Shown one piece after another: positions 56,101 through 63,140 of a stretch of 64,000 nucleotides of DNA. The notes beneath the pieces were generated by a model. That model was not told where the DNA came from. It did not search any database and saw nothing but the letters and a program-made list of their open reading frames with translations. A program made the translations under genes and the position numbers. Location: positions 1-64,000 of the forward strand of contig NZ_QFFY01000002.1 in assembly GCF_003131205.1 (NCBI RefSeq), in the 5' to 3' direction. The stretch is from Occallatibacter savannae (GTDB taxonomy: Bacteria > Acidobacteriota > Terriglobia > Terriglobales > Acidobacteriaceae). Each line of letters starts with the position of its first letter. Position 1 is the stretch's first letter.

Positions 56101-57307
56101 CTTCTGCTCGCCGCCGAACCCGAAGCAAGGCGTCGTCGATTGCCAGCTCTCCCAGGGTCACCTGACGCCCTGCAAAGGCAGTCATGGACCAACGCCTGGC
56201 CGGATTTTTCTTCTCCTCCTCGGGTGTTTTTGTCTTGACGGCTATCTCGGCGATCCCGGTGGGCATATCAACGCCGGGATCCCAATTCCCCCGCAGATAG
56301 TTGTAGGTGAGGCTTGGCTTATCACGCTCGCTTTGATATTTGAGTAAGAGGGAAAAGGAGGTATCTCCGCGAAACAACAGCCGCTGATCGCCAACCTTGA
56401 TGTCACCCGCGGCACAGAAAATCGGTTGCGCAACGGGACCCTGCGTTTCCTTCTTAGCTGTTCCCTCTTTGGTTGCTTGCTCGATCAACGCGACCTCTGC
56501 ATCTTGATCGATCGCCGCCAAGGCTACTAGGCCGTGTTCCAGGCCGGACGCGGCAGCCTCTTTTTGCGGCGCGGGTTTGGCGGCGCCAGCGTTTTTGGTC
56601 GGGGGAGGAGCCGGCTCACACCATGCTAGGGTGAAATTTTCTAGCGGGAACCCGTAAGGAAGGATCGTAAGTCGGCCTCGGCTGCCAGGTGTGAAACGCC
56701 AGCTGCAGTCCGCACGCAAAGTGATTGCGATGTTGCCGGATGCCTGTAGATGGCCTTCTACGGCTCGCTCTAGCGCACGTAAAGCCGCGAAGGAGGCGCG
56801 GGGAAAGTTAAACCATTCCGAAGAAGACGAAGAAGGCGGCGCAAGCAAGTCGCGGAACCAAACATCTTCCGAAGTAACTTCTCCTTGAGGCTCTGACCAG
56901 AGGTTGGACCGCATGCGCACCTTCCAACCGTCGTCTTCATCTCCGATTCGTTGAAAGACAATCCAGTGGTTACGCCCTTGGAGGGAACCAAACCGAAGAT
57001 TACCGATTTGGAGTTCATACCCCTTACGGTTCCCGGTCTGTAGAGTGCGTAACATAAAGGTTGTGGAGGGGCCAAAAGCGAGGCGATGAAGACGCCAGAC
57101 CTGGTCGTGCGCATTGATGATGCTCATGCCCTGCGCATCTTCAACAAAGCGTAGATCGTACGGCGGATCGAGCGGACTGGATGCCCATGCGGAACTGTCG
57201 ATGGCAAGTGCTGTGGGAACTGCTACGCTCACGCCCAGGAAAGTACGGCGGCTCAGAACAGCTGGGGTAGGTGGGGATCCCAACGGGCGATACTTGCTTT
57301 GCGTCAA
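50153..57307 (-). CDS. Giant Tat-exported protein, 2384 aa (first gene of the giant-protein operon)
   Basis: I start at TTG 57307, preceded by TTAGGAGAGCC; the frame is open to ATG 57388, but that part contains an 18-bp tandem duplication and lacks a ribosome site. From the TTG a twin-arginine signal begins: 'AVLSRRTFLGVSVAVPTALA' with a cut near 'SSAWAS'. The first ~1500 residues are beta-rich ('RPVLVVEFPPQHVFEEAIFK', 'LPARLILSPSQAAKWRVPW', 'VELVTESVDPAVRAIYSPDL'). The last ~700 are Ala/Leu/Gln-rich and helical, probably coiled coil. No enzyme motif is visible. It is presumably folded before export by Tat. Confidence 0.87.
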   Translation of the reverse strand: MTQSKYRPLGSPPTPAVLSRRTFLGVSVAVPTALAIDSSAWASSPLDPPYDLRFVEDAQGMSIINAHDQVWRLHRLAFGPSTTFMLRTLQTGNRKGYELQIGNLRFGSLQGRNHWIVFQRIGDEDDGWKVRMRSNLWSEPQGEVTSEDVWFRDLLAPPSSSSSEWFNFPRASFAALRALERAVEGHLQASGNIAITLRADCSWRFTPGSRGRLTILPYGFPLENFTLAWCEPAPPPTKNAGAAKPAPQKEAAASGLEHGLVALAAIDQDAEVALIEQATKEGTAKKETQGPVAQPIFCAAGDIKVGDQRLLFRGDTSFSLLLKYQSERDKPSLTYNYLRGNWDPGVDMPTGIAEIAVKTKTPEEEKKNPARRWSMTAFAGRQVTLGELAIDDALLRVRRRAEGGFEDEFVGFAAPLEMGPQTGSGTLAQSPIGTVQIGNCPIQERTSSRNRTRFQSRHVAGSTASGGPGTLQSCSVPLNLFACSVLLPGADYSQFTFNAAALHAVWYPAGTTLGRILADLESYLWIGSLASVQHLPVMRLDLSRARLAATRNGDLLEVAFLFADLWLEIHKGKVELVPPSSSYRVLRREIPSPSAINRNSMDEREDILDTRPVLVVEFPPQHVFEEAIFKTAASDLPEVTLLKDKTPATEFQVPEISSFPTDPVALVDRLAKCERSKRITVRSELARQKIAQEGSGLFQKLHDRLLAIKGEDRNWENIDDQFIYIGPYGMDPDVRARARRELVQIVKEQYNGRSAKLARFTSRVTDGYFNPGSQTATLLNQANDRAKQLNNPGSYPESDQGIVARLARSLLPSRHDASDTTPNPPLGPADAILHEQAIAALLPGYDLFRDYYREEMTRKWTNDATNKQASGAPEYLEFFSLDNRGWASDEQKTSMKNLQTEMTRKYDLSLAVEPDSKTIMRARLANPSRLAFRLNLEPGKALGFDLTCLLDWQAHELAVSARARAVTPYDQQGRPRLSEDPALKEDSLGADFQKLSQSQQSEGLKREDQKDPNDTSADTEPGTAALSGAVEDVSMLRSLGFHFGATVTAEQRLTDVEASLRSPGLLETAIELPARLILSPSQAAKWRVPWTPVADGPHRLPPVCLRPLWSVELVTESVDPAVRAIYSPDLRPSFVRQTLERAAAAAAKPKNGVSLSVPTGAPPPRGPRAPWTLGIEDGGPKPSSSAEVAKQLGIPFPPPVSCEEAGKGKPDSRSAEETLPSLIRYLRRRERDHNCYKNSAVFRSSLDAYDRHEIVMLSSSYGLPVSGKRDAKGGLLPISISSQAEAPELLQPIDLTPDSALYRPRSLKIRELRLSALGGTLRHDTDFVPPTAAEHLVYGPLHDSLSVERWQHWVVLGRDVFAEVVYKGFLFPIGHRASLVKQTERIFLRAKVQRARGQKDEKPASDPTDGSLNGSVRAYLQQRIFIRIGEPLKAFPALGQPNRGRQFPPRSVLLLTTVTPDLVDPSQDDPGKSKDEDGPNSAGRLLANLPGLVFWPRTARIAGSEVRFEALVDASFVKLPLIFVDNTAAQNAETLCKLTQYYNKLGTPEADYNVRPQDLRTLDLQQQSLRYCDEVKPASASHRTVYWNLKASGGSDAGTQTEATVNNGEGKNTLFHNSALEGADQPSFYPAIESACIRLDQLERMTANKTEPALVQFDGHYLQFGFPSNSTDRSFDQPAAQPSTSISGSKDQQAEEAARQKEADRNHLEIYLNVINDVSFGMGAAGDRSGGVFQPGGGVAALSRMRGPLGGDRQSRERGSIVNAFQERKTAYQNYFTSKSGAGTGILDTKLLGILSLKDVVGFCKQFRPAAEGLPQLQEVLAYGASATGATEQTLRTNIIQPLARAMAELNTQWEKVDRQLSEAQEHNRILAVHLSNIFPELSRAKNDFATALGTTQSLGGVEFLTSLGDVYETGLRLESALEQASTHIPERSFLAVANAFPTFVAEYFDLDLIATVVLKPIVEKVGKQSGSAGLPDIHRATEYLASLALDYDVLVNRFFPGAGGLKASTAEALRNKKQELINALNGVSSMAAVLAAQQFAQALLAEPAFASLAESWASTALPLFEVARALDQAAAAPNDPQKWAAAASIILTQLWPLPEKLRCGESAFVTGVKGILNQLTAITKGVEDTWKAAGNLHPSLYSIQLPPYCKTNRIIGDETKTADDLCSFAAAAREALASVRDSSGRAYLIGAANAALKTEEQVLMLARLLSQMGKGARPQEIVDVSPIFLTSVFDQVQQLMDAVASALKLMLPTLLPALEEVQNSKLQDLAKTLHAGMSFLLRCQSSALQLTEAWVKNWVNATTDVATLAALKQQLHANTPLLERALQTARQTNSWQAWREVDRDTVIPLPDDLFLKLSQQGAQYLKLAWSQALAVERKCRAIS

Positions 57308-57388
57308 GGCTCTCCTAATCCAAAACACACCGGGCGTGCAAAACACACCGGGCGCGCACTCATGCGCGTACAATGTTGGCGAGCCCAA

Positions 57389-58277
57389 AGCCGACTAAGC
57401 GAAATAGCCAGCTTGCACGTTTGGCCCGGCGTTAAGTGCGAGGTGCTTCGGATCTTTAGCAATCCAGAAGGGCCGTAGTTGATTTTGCATCCTAGTTCTT
57501 GACGGTTGTGGACGGAAGCGTCCGAAGCAAGAGAGTTGTTTGAGGTCCTGATGCGAGGCGTGCAAGCGCCCGCCTCTATGCAGAGTGATGATTCACTCCT
57601 GTTTCCTTGGCCCAAGGTCGTCAGTTTCTGTTGCGGTTTCGCGGCTCCTTTGGGTTAAGGGCTAATTGCGTCGGAATGGCGATCCCGGTACTAATGAAAG
57701 AATGCGAACCGATCTTGAGCTAGTCGGAAGGGGCTCGTAGCCCGCCGATTAACCTCGTGTCAATCACAATGAGCTCTGTTCGACGTACACTCGTATCCCA
57801 TTGCCTAACCTCCTCGTTATAGGTTCAATCCGCGCTTTGGCAATTGTGGATCAGCGAGGGTTGTCCTAAAGGGGCAGGCAAACTCTCATTGTCGTAAAGC
57901 TGATTCGCAAGAGAATAAGCTGGTAAGGGTATTGTGTCAATAGTGTTGAAAAGAGCTTGAAGTAGATTAGCCATCCGTCTACGTCCCTTGTAAGGTTTCC
58001 TATTGACGACTTTGAGCGTTTTGGCTTACTCTCCGCTTCCATCAAAGTGAATAGCTGTGGTGGATCGTCTCGGTTTGGGCTCGCTTGTGCTTCAGTGGAA
58101 ACGCTCGTTTGAAGAGTACTTGTCTGTAAGTGATTCTTCTACTTTGCCTTTGTTCTGTTGATAATGGCACCATATAGGACCGGTTAGAAGTTTTCCCACT
58201 CTGTAAGGACAGTGGGGCACTTCTGGATCTGAGGGCAGGCGAGGTCCCAATAGAAATTGATCTGAAAGGGAAGAAAA
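57389..58277. other. Gene-free stretch upstream of the giant-protein operon
   Basis: This region should hold the divergent promoters of the giant-protein operon and of tatA. An 18-bp tandem duplication (CAAAACACACCGGGCGTG, then the same with a final CG) lies just inside it at about 57321-57356. No other gene is seen. Confidence 0.4.
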
Positions 58278-58433
58278 ATGTTCGCAGAATTGTTACAGCC
58301 GACGCATCTTCTAATCATCGGGGCAGTGGTAGTTTTGTTTTTTGGGGGACGCTGGTTTGCCCGTCTCGGGCACGGATTTCGAGACGCTGTTTCGGCTTTT
58401 CGGAAATCGATCAGCACAAAGTCGGACACTTGA
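58278..58433 (+). CDS. tatA: TatA/TatE-like twin-arginine translocase subunit, 51 aa
   Basis: ATG 58278 follows AAGGGAAGAAAA. The product reads MFAELLQPTHLLIIGAVVVL, then 'FFGGRWFARLGHGFRDAVSA' and 'FRKSISTKSDT'. This is the TatA plan: short N-terminal transmembrane helix, FGG hinge, amphipathic helix with the 'LGHGFRDAVSAFRKS' pattern, then a short polar tail. It forms the pore or patch of the Tat system with TatC, which is not in the window. Its neighbours are two Tat-signal proteins (50153-57307 and 59350-59913), which suggests a dedicated subunit. Confidence 0.85.
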   Translation: MFAELLQPTHLLIIGAVVVLFFGGRWFARLGHGFRDAVSAFRKSISTKSDT

Positions 58434-58849
58434 CGCTGTGCAAGGTACTCGGCGAGCTTTAATCCAAGTCGGTTCACCGACATCGGGCGAACCAAAAGCT
58501 AAGCATGCCTTTGCCCGGAGGTTTTTGATTCAGCCGACCGGGATTTCACCGGGCAGATTACGGCATCTCCTCTGCCCCGGCCCCCAGGAATTGCATATCT
58601 AGTTGTAGCGATTGCATCCATGGGCGCCTTGACCGGGATTGTCATCCTTTCTCATTCGATAGAGAGAGTGCGTTTTCTACTAATCCGTATACTTGCACGT
58701 CGCTCGTCCCTCCAAGCGCACAGATGATGCGGCTTCCTCTTGATCCCTGTGCGTCGACGCCCATCGTTCATTGATTGAACTACTTGGTTTGGCGAACTGC
58801 ACAGCATACTGTGAGGCATCGAGCCGGAAATTCCGGCTGGAAATTCGAG

Positions 58850-59112
58850 AGAAGGGTGCGGAAAACCATGTACCACAATCAACTGAAGCGCACATTTTGA
58901 GAAAAAACCTTGATTCTGGACAGGTGGACCGTAAGCATAGAAAGTATTTCGTGAGCGTAGAAGAGCCTGATGTGCGGCTACCCGCACCCTACCCAAATGA
59001 ACCGGTGAGTCCGGACCGGGAACAAGTCTTCCAGATCCCTACGAACATCAAAGTAGAATTTGATACAGCTGGAGAGTTTGATTGGGTGATCGAAAATAAG
59101 GACGGCCCATAG
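58850..59112 (+). pseudogene. Degenerate copy of the C-terminus of the 1793-aa protein
   Basis: The translated string 'RKYFVSVEEPDVRLPAPYPN' followed by 'EPVSPDREQ' matches 'GKYYVIVEERDMRLPATYPN' and 'EPVSPAQAR' near the end of the protein at 43240-48621, on the opposite strand and more than 10 kb away. After this the two differ: here 'IPTNIKVEFDTAGEFDWVIE', there 'DASLLVQSGIRFSVKMLLK'. The N-terminal part is missing; the frame is open from 58771. It is probably the relic of a second, inverted copy. Confidence 0.6.
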
Positions 59113-59349
59113 TCACGAATCCGGTAGACAGGATGACACAGCATCGAGATTTTTCCGGTCGAACAACGCCAAGGAGCCTTATTGCCTTGACATAACACCC
59201 GATTGGGCATTCAATAAGTACTCGCCTGTTCCCGTCTACAATCGAGCCACTGAGCTAAGTGTATGGTGAGACTCATCTGCTAGGAAGTTTGGCATCGGAC
59301 AAATACCTGGCTCTAGGTGCATCAATAACAAGTGAGCACGGTGATAAAC

Positions 59350-59913
59350 ATGAAAGTCAATCGTCGAACCTTTCTTGTCCTTCAGTCGTCTTTCGCACTC
59401 CGCTGCGGGTGGGCCTCTGCAACTGATTGGGAACACGATGTAACAGACATGCTAAATCAGTTCCTATCCTGCCAAACACCGATAGACGACCGGAGCCCGT
59501 GTAATTACTTCCTTGCGAGAGCAGTTAAAAAGGTTTATTCGGTCGACGATTTCTTTTTAGCTCCGGACAAGCCGATGTCAGCTAATGCCATTGCAGCTTT
59601 TGTGGCCGCGGACCAAAAGTGGACGAGCCTTGGTTCATGCGACAAACAACTCAGCCTGGATCAAGCTCAAGGCTACGCGAATTTGAAAAAACCTGTGGTG
59701 GCAGTGTATGTAGCGCAGCCGCATGGGCATGTTGCACTGATTCTCCCAGGAAGCGCCAGCAAATCGCAGACATGGGGAATGCAAGTCCCGAATTCGGCCA
59801 GTTTTCCACTGGATGCTCCCCAGAAGGCGTACGTTGCGGGACCACTCTCCAAAGCTTTCGGGCCCGATAAAAAGACACAAGTCACGCTGTATGGTCGAAA
59901 TTTCGTTCCGTGA
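59350..59913 (+). CDS. Tat-exported CHAP/NlpC-like cysteine amidase, 187 aa
   Basis: ATG 59350 gives 'MKVNRRTFLVLQSSFALRCG', a twin-arginine signal (NRRTFL) cut near 'WASA'. The mature part has 'SPCNYFLARAVKKVYSVDDF' with a candidate catalytic Cys and 'VVAVYVAQPHGHVALILPGS' with a candidate His, spaced like CHAP or NlpC/P60 peptidoglycan hydrolases and Tae-type amidases. It presumably acts on the cell wall outside the cytoplasm. An upstream GTG at 59332 is an alternative start. It lies downstream of tatA and the giant-gene relic. Confidence 0.6.
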   Translation: MKVNRRTFLVLQSSFALRCGWASATDWEHDVTDMLNQFLSCQTPIDDRSPCNYFLARAVKKVYSVDDFFLAPDKPMSANAIAAFVAADQKWTSLGSCDKQLSLDQAQGYANLKKPVVAVYVAQPHGHVALILPGSASKSQTWGMQVPNSASFPLDAPQKAYVAGPLSKAFGPDKKTQVTLYGRNFVP

Positions 59914-60470
59914 TTGCAGCCCTCTTCGAAATTTCTCCGAATCTCTTTCAAGTTGTTGACGTGAGTCAAGCTCGAAAAGAGCTGTCTGCTTCGTTTCGGC
60001 GACGAGGGCAGACCGAACCCTTTCTGCTGACTCGATCTGCGTCGCGGCCTTTATAAAACAGAAGTCTGGAGTGCACCCGGTAGAAATCCATGCGCAACTG
60101 TTGGTCCGTCGAAGCGCGTGCTGAGACGCGCTAGCAAGTAAATCCACCTAGACGCCCCGTGCTGCACAACGCTCTCGGTGGACGTCTAAGGGCGCTATCG
60201 CATCATTGAGGCTATTCGGGATTTGACCCAGATGCAAAGGTCTCTCTTCGTCGACGCTTACACACGAAATACCTACCGTGTCGTGAGTTTCCGGCCCCCA
60301 CTCGAGCAGTTCATCGATACAGGGTGGTGGCGCAGCATGAACATGACTTGGTGGATTCTTCCGTTAATTCGATTCGCGACTAAGCAGCGAGTGATGGTTG
60401 TGACGCCGCTTCCCTCCGACGGAAGAGGTCGACTAAGGCTCAGGAACCACAATCTACGCTACCTGCGTTC
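59914..60470. other. Gene-free stretch
   Basis: No coding frame is supported. An imperfect inverted repeat (CCTAGACG near 60147 and CGTCTAAGG near 60183) is present. Confidence 0.35.
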
Positions 60471-61304
60471 TCATCGACGGTCTCGAATAAACGACGGCTC
60501 TACTGCTTCCGCGGGACTTCTTCCTCTCTTCCTTATCAAGCTAAACTCATACGTTTTGAGGCACCAATACAGTCCAAACGAATAGACACCGCAAAATTCT
60601 GCCAGGAAGATGAAGTGCGTATGTGATCTACCCAGAGCATTCAAGACAGCTGCAGTCAGAGGCGACAACAGCATCGCAGCGGCCAAAACCCAGTATGCGC
60701 TTCGCAATCTTTTCTCCAGATCTTCATCTTTTATAAGCGTCAGGCTCTGACCGGAACAGAGGACACAGACGAGGGCCAAAAGAACAAAAAAGGCGACGGC
60801 ACAGGTGCCATGGATCGACCACCTACTTCCCTCTACCCATGGCATGGGAAACAGAGCAACGCCAATCGCAAATGCGCCGGCTAAGTTCAGCAGCCAGTAC
60901 TCCAATCGAGATAGGCCTTGGTAGACGAACAGTAGCGCTCCGACTGCAAATAGAAACCCCACAAACCATGGCTCCAGCGTGCCTTGGGGGAGTGCTGAGT
61001 TGGTCTTGCAGGCAGTTATCTCAGTCTGGTTGCAACAGGTCGGACTCTTGCTCTCGCATTGTGGACAGGGCCGATCAGACGGGCTCTGAAAGTCATGCGT
61101 CGCGTGATAATACGCGCTCATTGAGGGAAGAAGGGGAATCCCGGCATGCAAACCTCCGAGCCAAAGAATCCAAGGCAGCGAAAAGGCGATAATCGCAATT
61201 CCCAGTCGCAGTTGGAGGTAGGTTCTGCGGAGAAGTAGATCGATCGGATCCTGGTCTGGGCGCCCTGGCTCCCTTGGGAAGGGAACATGAGGGTCATTAG
61301 GCAT
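60471..61304 (-). CDS. Multi-pass membrane protein with Cys-rich loop, 277 aa
   Basis: ATG 61304 follows AGGAGGGAGTA; the frame is open to 61421. There are about six hydrophobic segments: 'LGIAIIAFSLPWILWLGGLH', 'FVGFLFAVGALLFVYQGLS', 'LLNLAGAFAIGVALFPMPW', 'CAVAFFVLLALVCVLC', 'VLAAAMLLSPLTAAVLNAL' and 'FIFLAEFCGVYSFGLYW'. The motif 'SMSAYYHATHDF' after the first helix and 'IHGTCAVAFF' later resemble DUF998-like proteins. A loop with five Cys ('RPCPQCESKSPTCCNQTEIT' and one more) sits between helices 1 and 2. Function is unknown. Confidence 0.7.
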   Translation of the reverse strand: MPNDPHVPFPREPGRPDQDPIDLLLRRTYLQLRLGIAIIAFSLPWILWLGGLHAGIPLLPSMSAYYHATHDFQSPSDRPCPQCESKSPTCCNQTEITACKTNSALPQGTLEPWFVGFLFAVGALLFVYQGLSRLEYWLLNLAGAFAIGVALFPMPWVEGSRWSIHGTCAVAFFVLLALVCVLCSGQSLTLIKDEDLEKRLRSAYWVLAAAMLLSPLTAAVLNALGRSHTHFIFLAEFCGVYSFGLYWCLKTYEFSLIRKRGRSPAEAVEPSFIRDRR

Positions 61305-61490
61305 TACTCCCTCCTGGAAAGAAATGAATTCTAGGTGATATCGAACAAGAGTAGTATCAATCGCGATCCCTGCAAAGGTAAAAGGTGTTTCGGACTCGCA
61401 ACGTAGAGGAGCAGAATGCAAGGCTCCGGATCATAAAGAATCAGAGTGGAACTTCCGCCGGGCGTGATGCGGGCCTGGAGAATCTTCAGT

Positions 61491-62966
61491 ATGAGCTCAG
61501 AAATCCAACTGCTTCGTCCTCGCCTTATGGATGCAAAGGAAACCGCTAAATACCTCAAGTTGAATGAGAAGACTGTATCCCGGTGGGCTCGGCAAGCTTA
61601 CATACCCGCACATCCACTCGGAGAAGGAAAGCGCAGGTTCTGGCGATTTTACGAGGATGAGCTGTCTGCTTGGGTATCTGCTCAGTTCAACGGGGCGGAG
61701 ATGCGTGGTTCATCTTTGCCATCCGATTCAAAGGACCACGCTGCTCTTGAGGAAGTGTCTAGGTTTCCTGGAGCCGCCAAGTTTGCTGGTCGGATCAGCA
61801 AAACCCCTTTACTTGGCCGTCAGCGGTCGCCGCGATATCAGCGCGGTTCGCTGAGCGTTTTGCAGCATAAAAATAGTCCCGATGCCTGGGTATTTCGCTA
61901 CTACATAAATGAGGACGGCCGACGTGTGTACAAGCGAACGACCATAGGGACGCTCATCGACTTACCTCGCCGCATAGATGCAGAAAGAGCAGTAGCTCAG
62001 CTCAGAATCGAGATCAACGAACGTGCGGGTATGCACCCCTACACAATCGAGGAGCTAGCAGCTCATTTTCGGCGTGCTGAGCTCCCTCACAAAGCTTGCT
62101 CGACGCAGAACGGATACCAAAGCATGCTGAGCAGCAGCATATTGCCACGCTGGGGTCAATCTGCTCTCGCATCAATGGAAAGCATGGATGTCGAGCATTG
62201 GATTCGAAATCTCAAGACTAAAGGCGGGACTCCAGCGAGCGCGGCCACAAAGAGCAAGGTGCGAAACCTGATGTCAGCACTTTTCTCGCATGCAATCAGG
62301 TACGGGTGGGCGGGGAGGAACCCAATTACCGCAGTCCGAACTTCGTCGAGCAGGCGGCGTGAGCCCGAGATGCTGACGCCCGCTGAATTTCGACAACTGA
62401 GAGATGAATTGCCCACGCGAGAGTGCTTGATGGTCGTCCTTGCGGCATCAACTGGAATCCGCCGTGGCGAACTGGTAGGGCTCAAGTGGGCTGATTTGGA
62501 TTTTAACGAACGGCTCCTTCACGTAAGTCGTTCCGTCTGGCACAACATCGAAGGAGACACAAAGACGCCGGCCTCTCGACGGTCTCTGCCACTGCACGCA
62601 GTCATTGTTGATCTGCTAAAGGCGTGGAGAACACAATCTCCCTACGTGGCTTCGGACGATTTCGTATTTCCATCTATTCGAGCCAACGGAAAACATCCAG
62701 TCGAGCCAGGCATGATTCTCCGGAACTACATCCGTCCCGCATTGGTGCGACTCGGCATCTCGAAGAAGGTTGGTTGGCATTCTTTCAGGCACGCATTTTC
62801 CAATCTTATGAGGCAAAACAGGGTAGATGTGAAGACCGCACAGGAATTGCTCGGCCACACTAGCAGCCGCGTGACACTCGATATCTATCAACAATCGGTC
62901 ACAGCAGAACGCCGCAAAGCACAAGCTGTCGTTCTTAAGGATCTAATGGGTTTCAAGAAGGTGTGA
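61491..62966 (+). CDS. Tyrosine integrase with fused N-terminal HTH domain
   Basis: ATG 61491 follows GGAGAATCTTCAGT; 491 aa. Residues ~10-70 are an excisionase/HTH_17-type domain ('MDAKETAKYLKLNEKTVSRW', 'ARQAYIPAHPLGEGKRRFWR'). An AP2-like region follows ('SPDAWVFRYYINEDGRRVYK'), then the core-binding domain and a catalytic domain with Arg in 'AASTGIRRGELVGLKWADLD', His-x-x-Arg in 'GWHSFRHAFSNLMRQNRV', a His in 'LLGHTSSRVTLDIYQQSV' and its Tyr. Integrase and excisionase functions joined in one protein are unusual. It marks the right side of the accessory region. Confidence 0.92.
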   Translation: MSSEIQLLRPRLMDAKETAKYLKLNEKTVSRWARQAYIPAHPLGEGKRRFWRFYEDELSAWVSAQFNGAEMRGSSLPSDSKDHAALEEVSRFPGAAKFAGRISKTPLLGRQRSPRYQRGSLSVLQHKNSPDAWVFRYYINEDGRRVYKRTTIGTLIDLPRRIDAERAVAQLRIEINERAGMHPYTIEELAAHFRRAELPHKACSTQNGYQSMLSSSILPRWGQSALASMESMDVEHWIRNLKTKGGTPASAATKSKVRNLMSALFSHAIRYGWAGRNPITAVRTSSSRRREPEMLTPAEFRQLRDELPTRECLMVVLAASTGIRRGELVGLKWADLDFNERLLHVSRSVWHNIEGDTKTPASRRSLPLHAVIVDLLKAWRTQSPYVASDDFVFPSIRANGKHPVEPGMILRNYIRPALVRLGISKKVGWHSFRHAFSNLMRQNRVDVKTAQELLGHTSSRVTLDIYQQSVTAERRKAQAVVLKDLMGFKKV

Positions 62967-63140
62967 ATCTAAGCCTTCACTGGTTCTACGGAAGACGCTA
63001 TTGGTTCACACCCCCGTCCTTTGTGAATCCGCAATCACTCCCGGGTTTGGTTCGCGATGTACCTAGCAATCCTATCGCCGATTCCGGACTCGGCTGTATT
63101 CTTGTGTCGTCCAGAAAAGAGTTGCAGAGGATCCCCCCTG

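Larger units (their letters stand above)
15313..63000. mobile_element. Putative composite genomic island at tRNA-Val
   Basis: The stretch is bounded by a tyrosine integrase next to the tRNA-Val 3' end and a second tyrosine integrase at the other end. It holds an excisionase, a primase/DUF3987 replication protein, DNA-modification and defence-like genes and several gene remnants. Its base composition looks more AT-rich than the flanking chromosomal genes. I could not find a second copy of the tRNA 3' end by eye, so the right boundary is set at the second integrase and is approximate. It may be two elements side by side. Confidence 0.55.

Noticed and set aside
61400..63140. Second copy of the tRNA-Val 3' end (attR)
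   Set aside because: No stretch matching GTTCGAATCCAATCGTGCC was found by eye; a computed search is needed.
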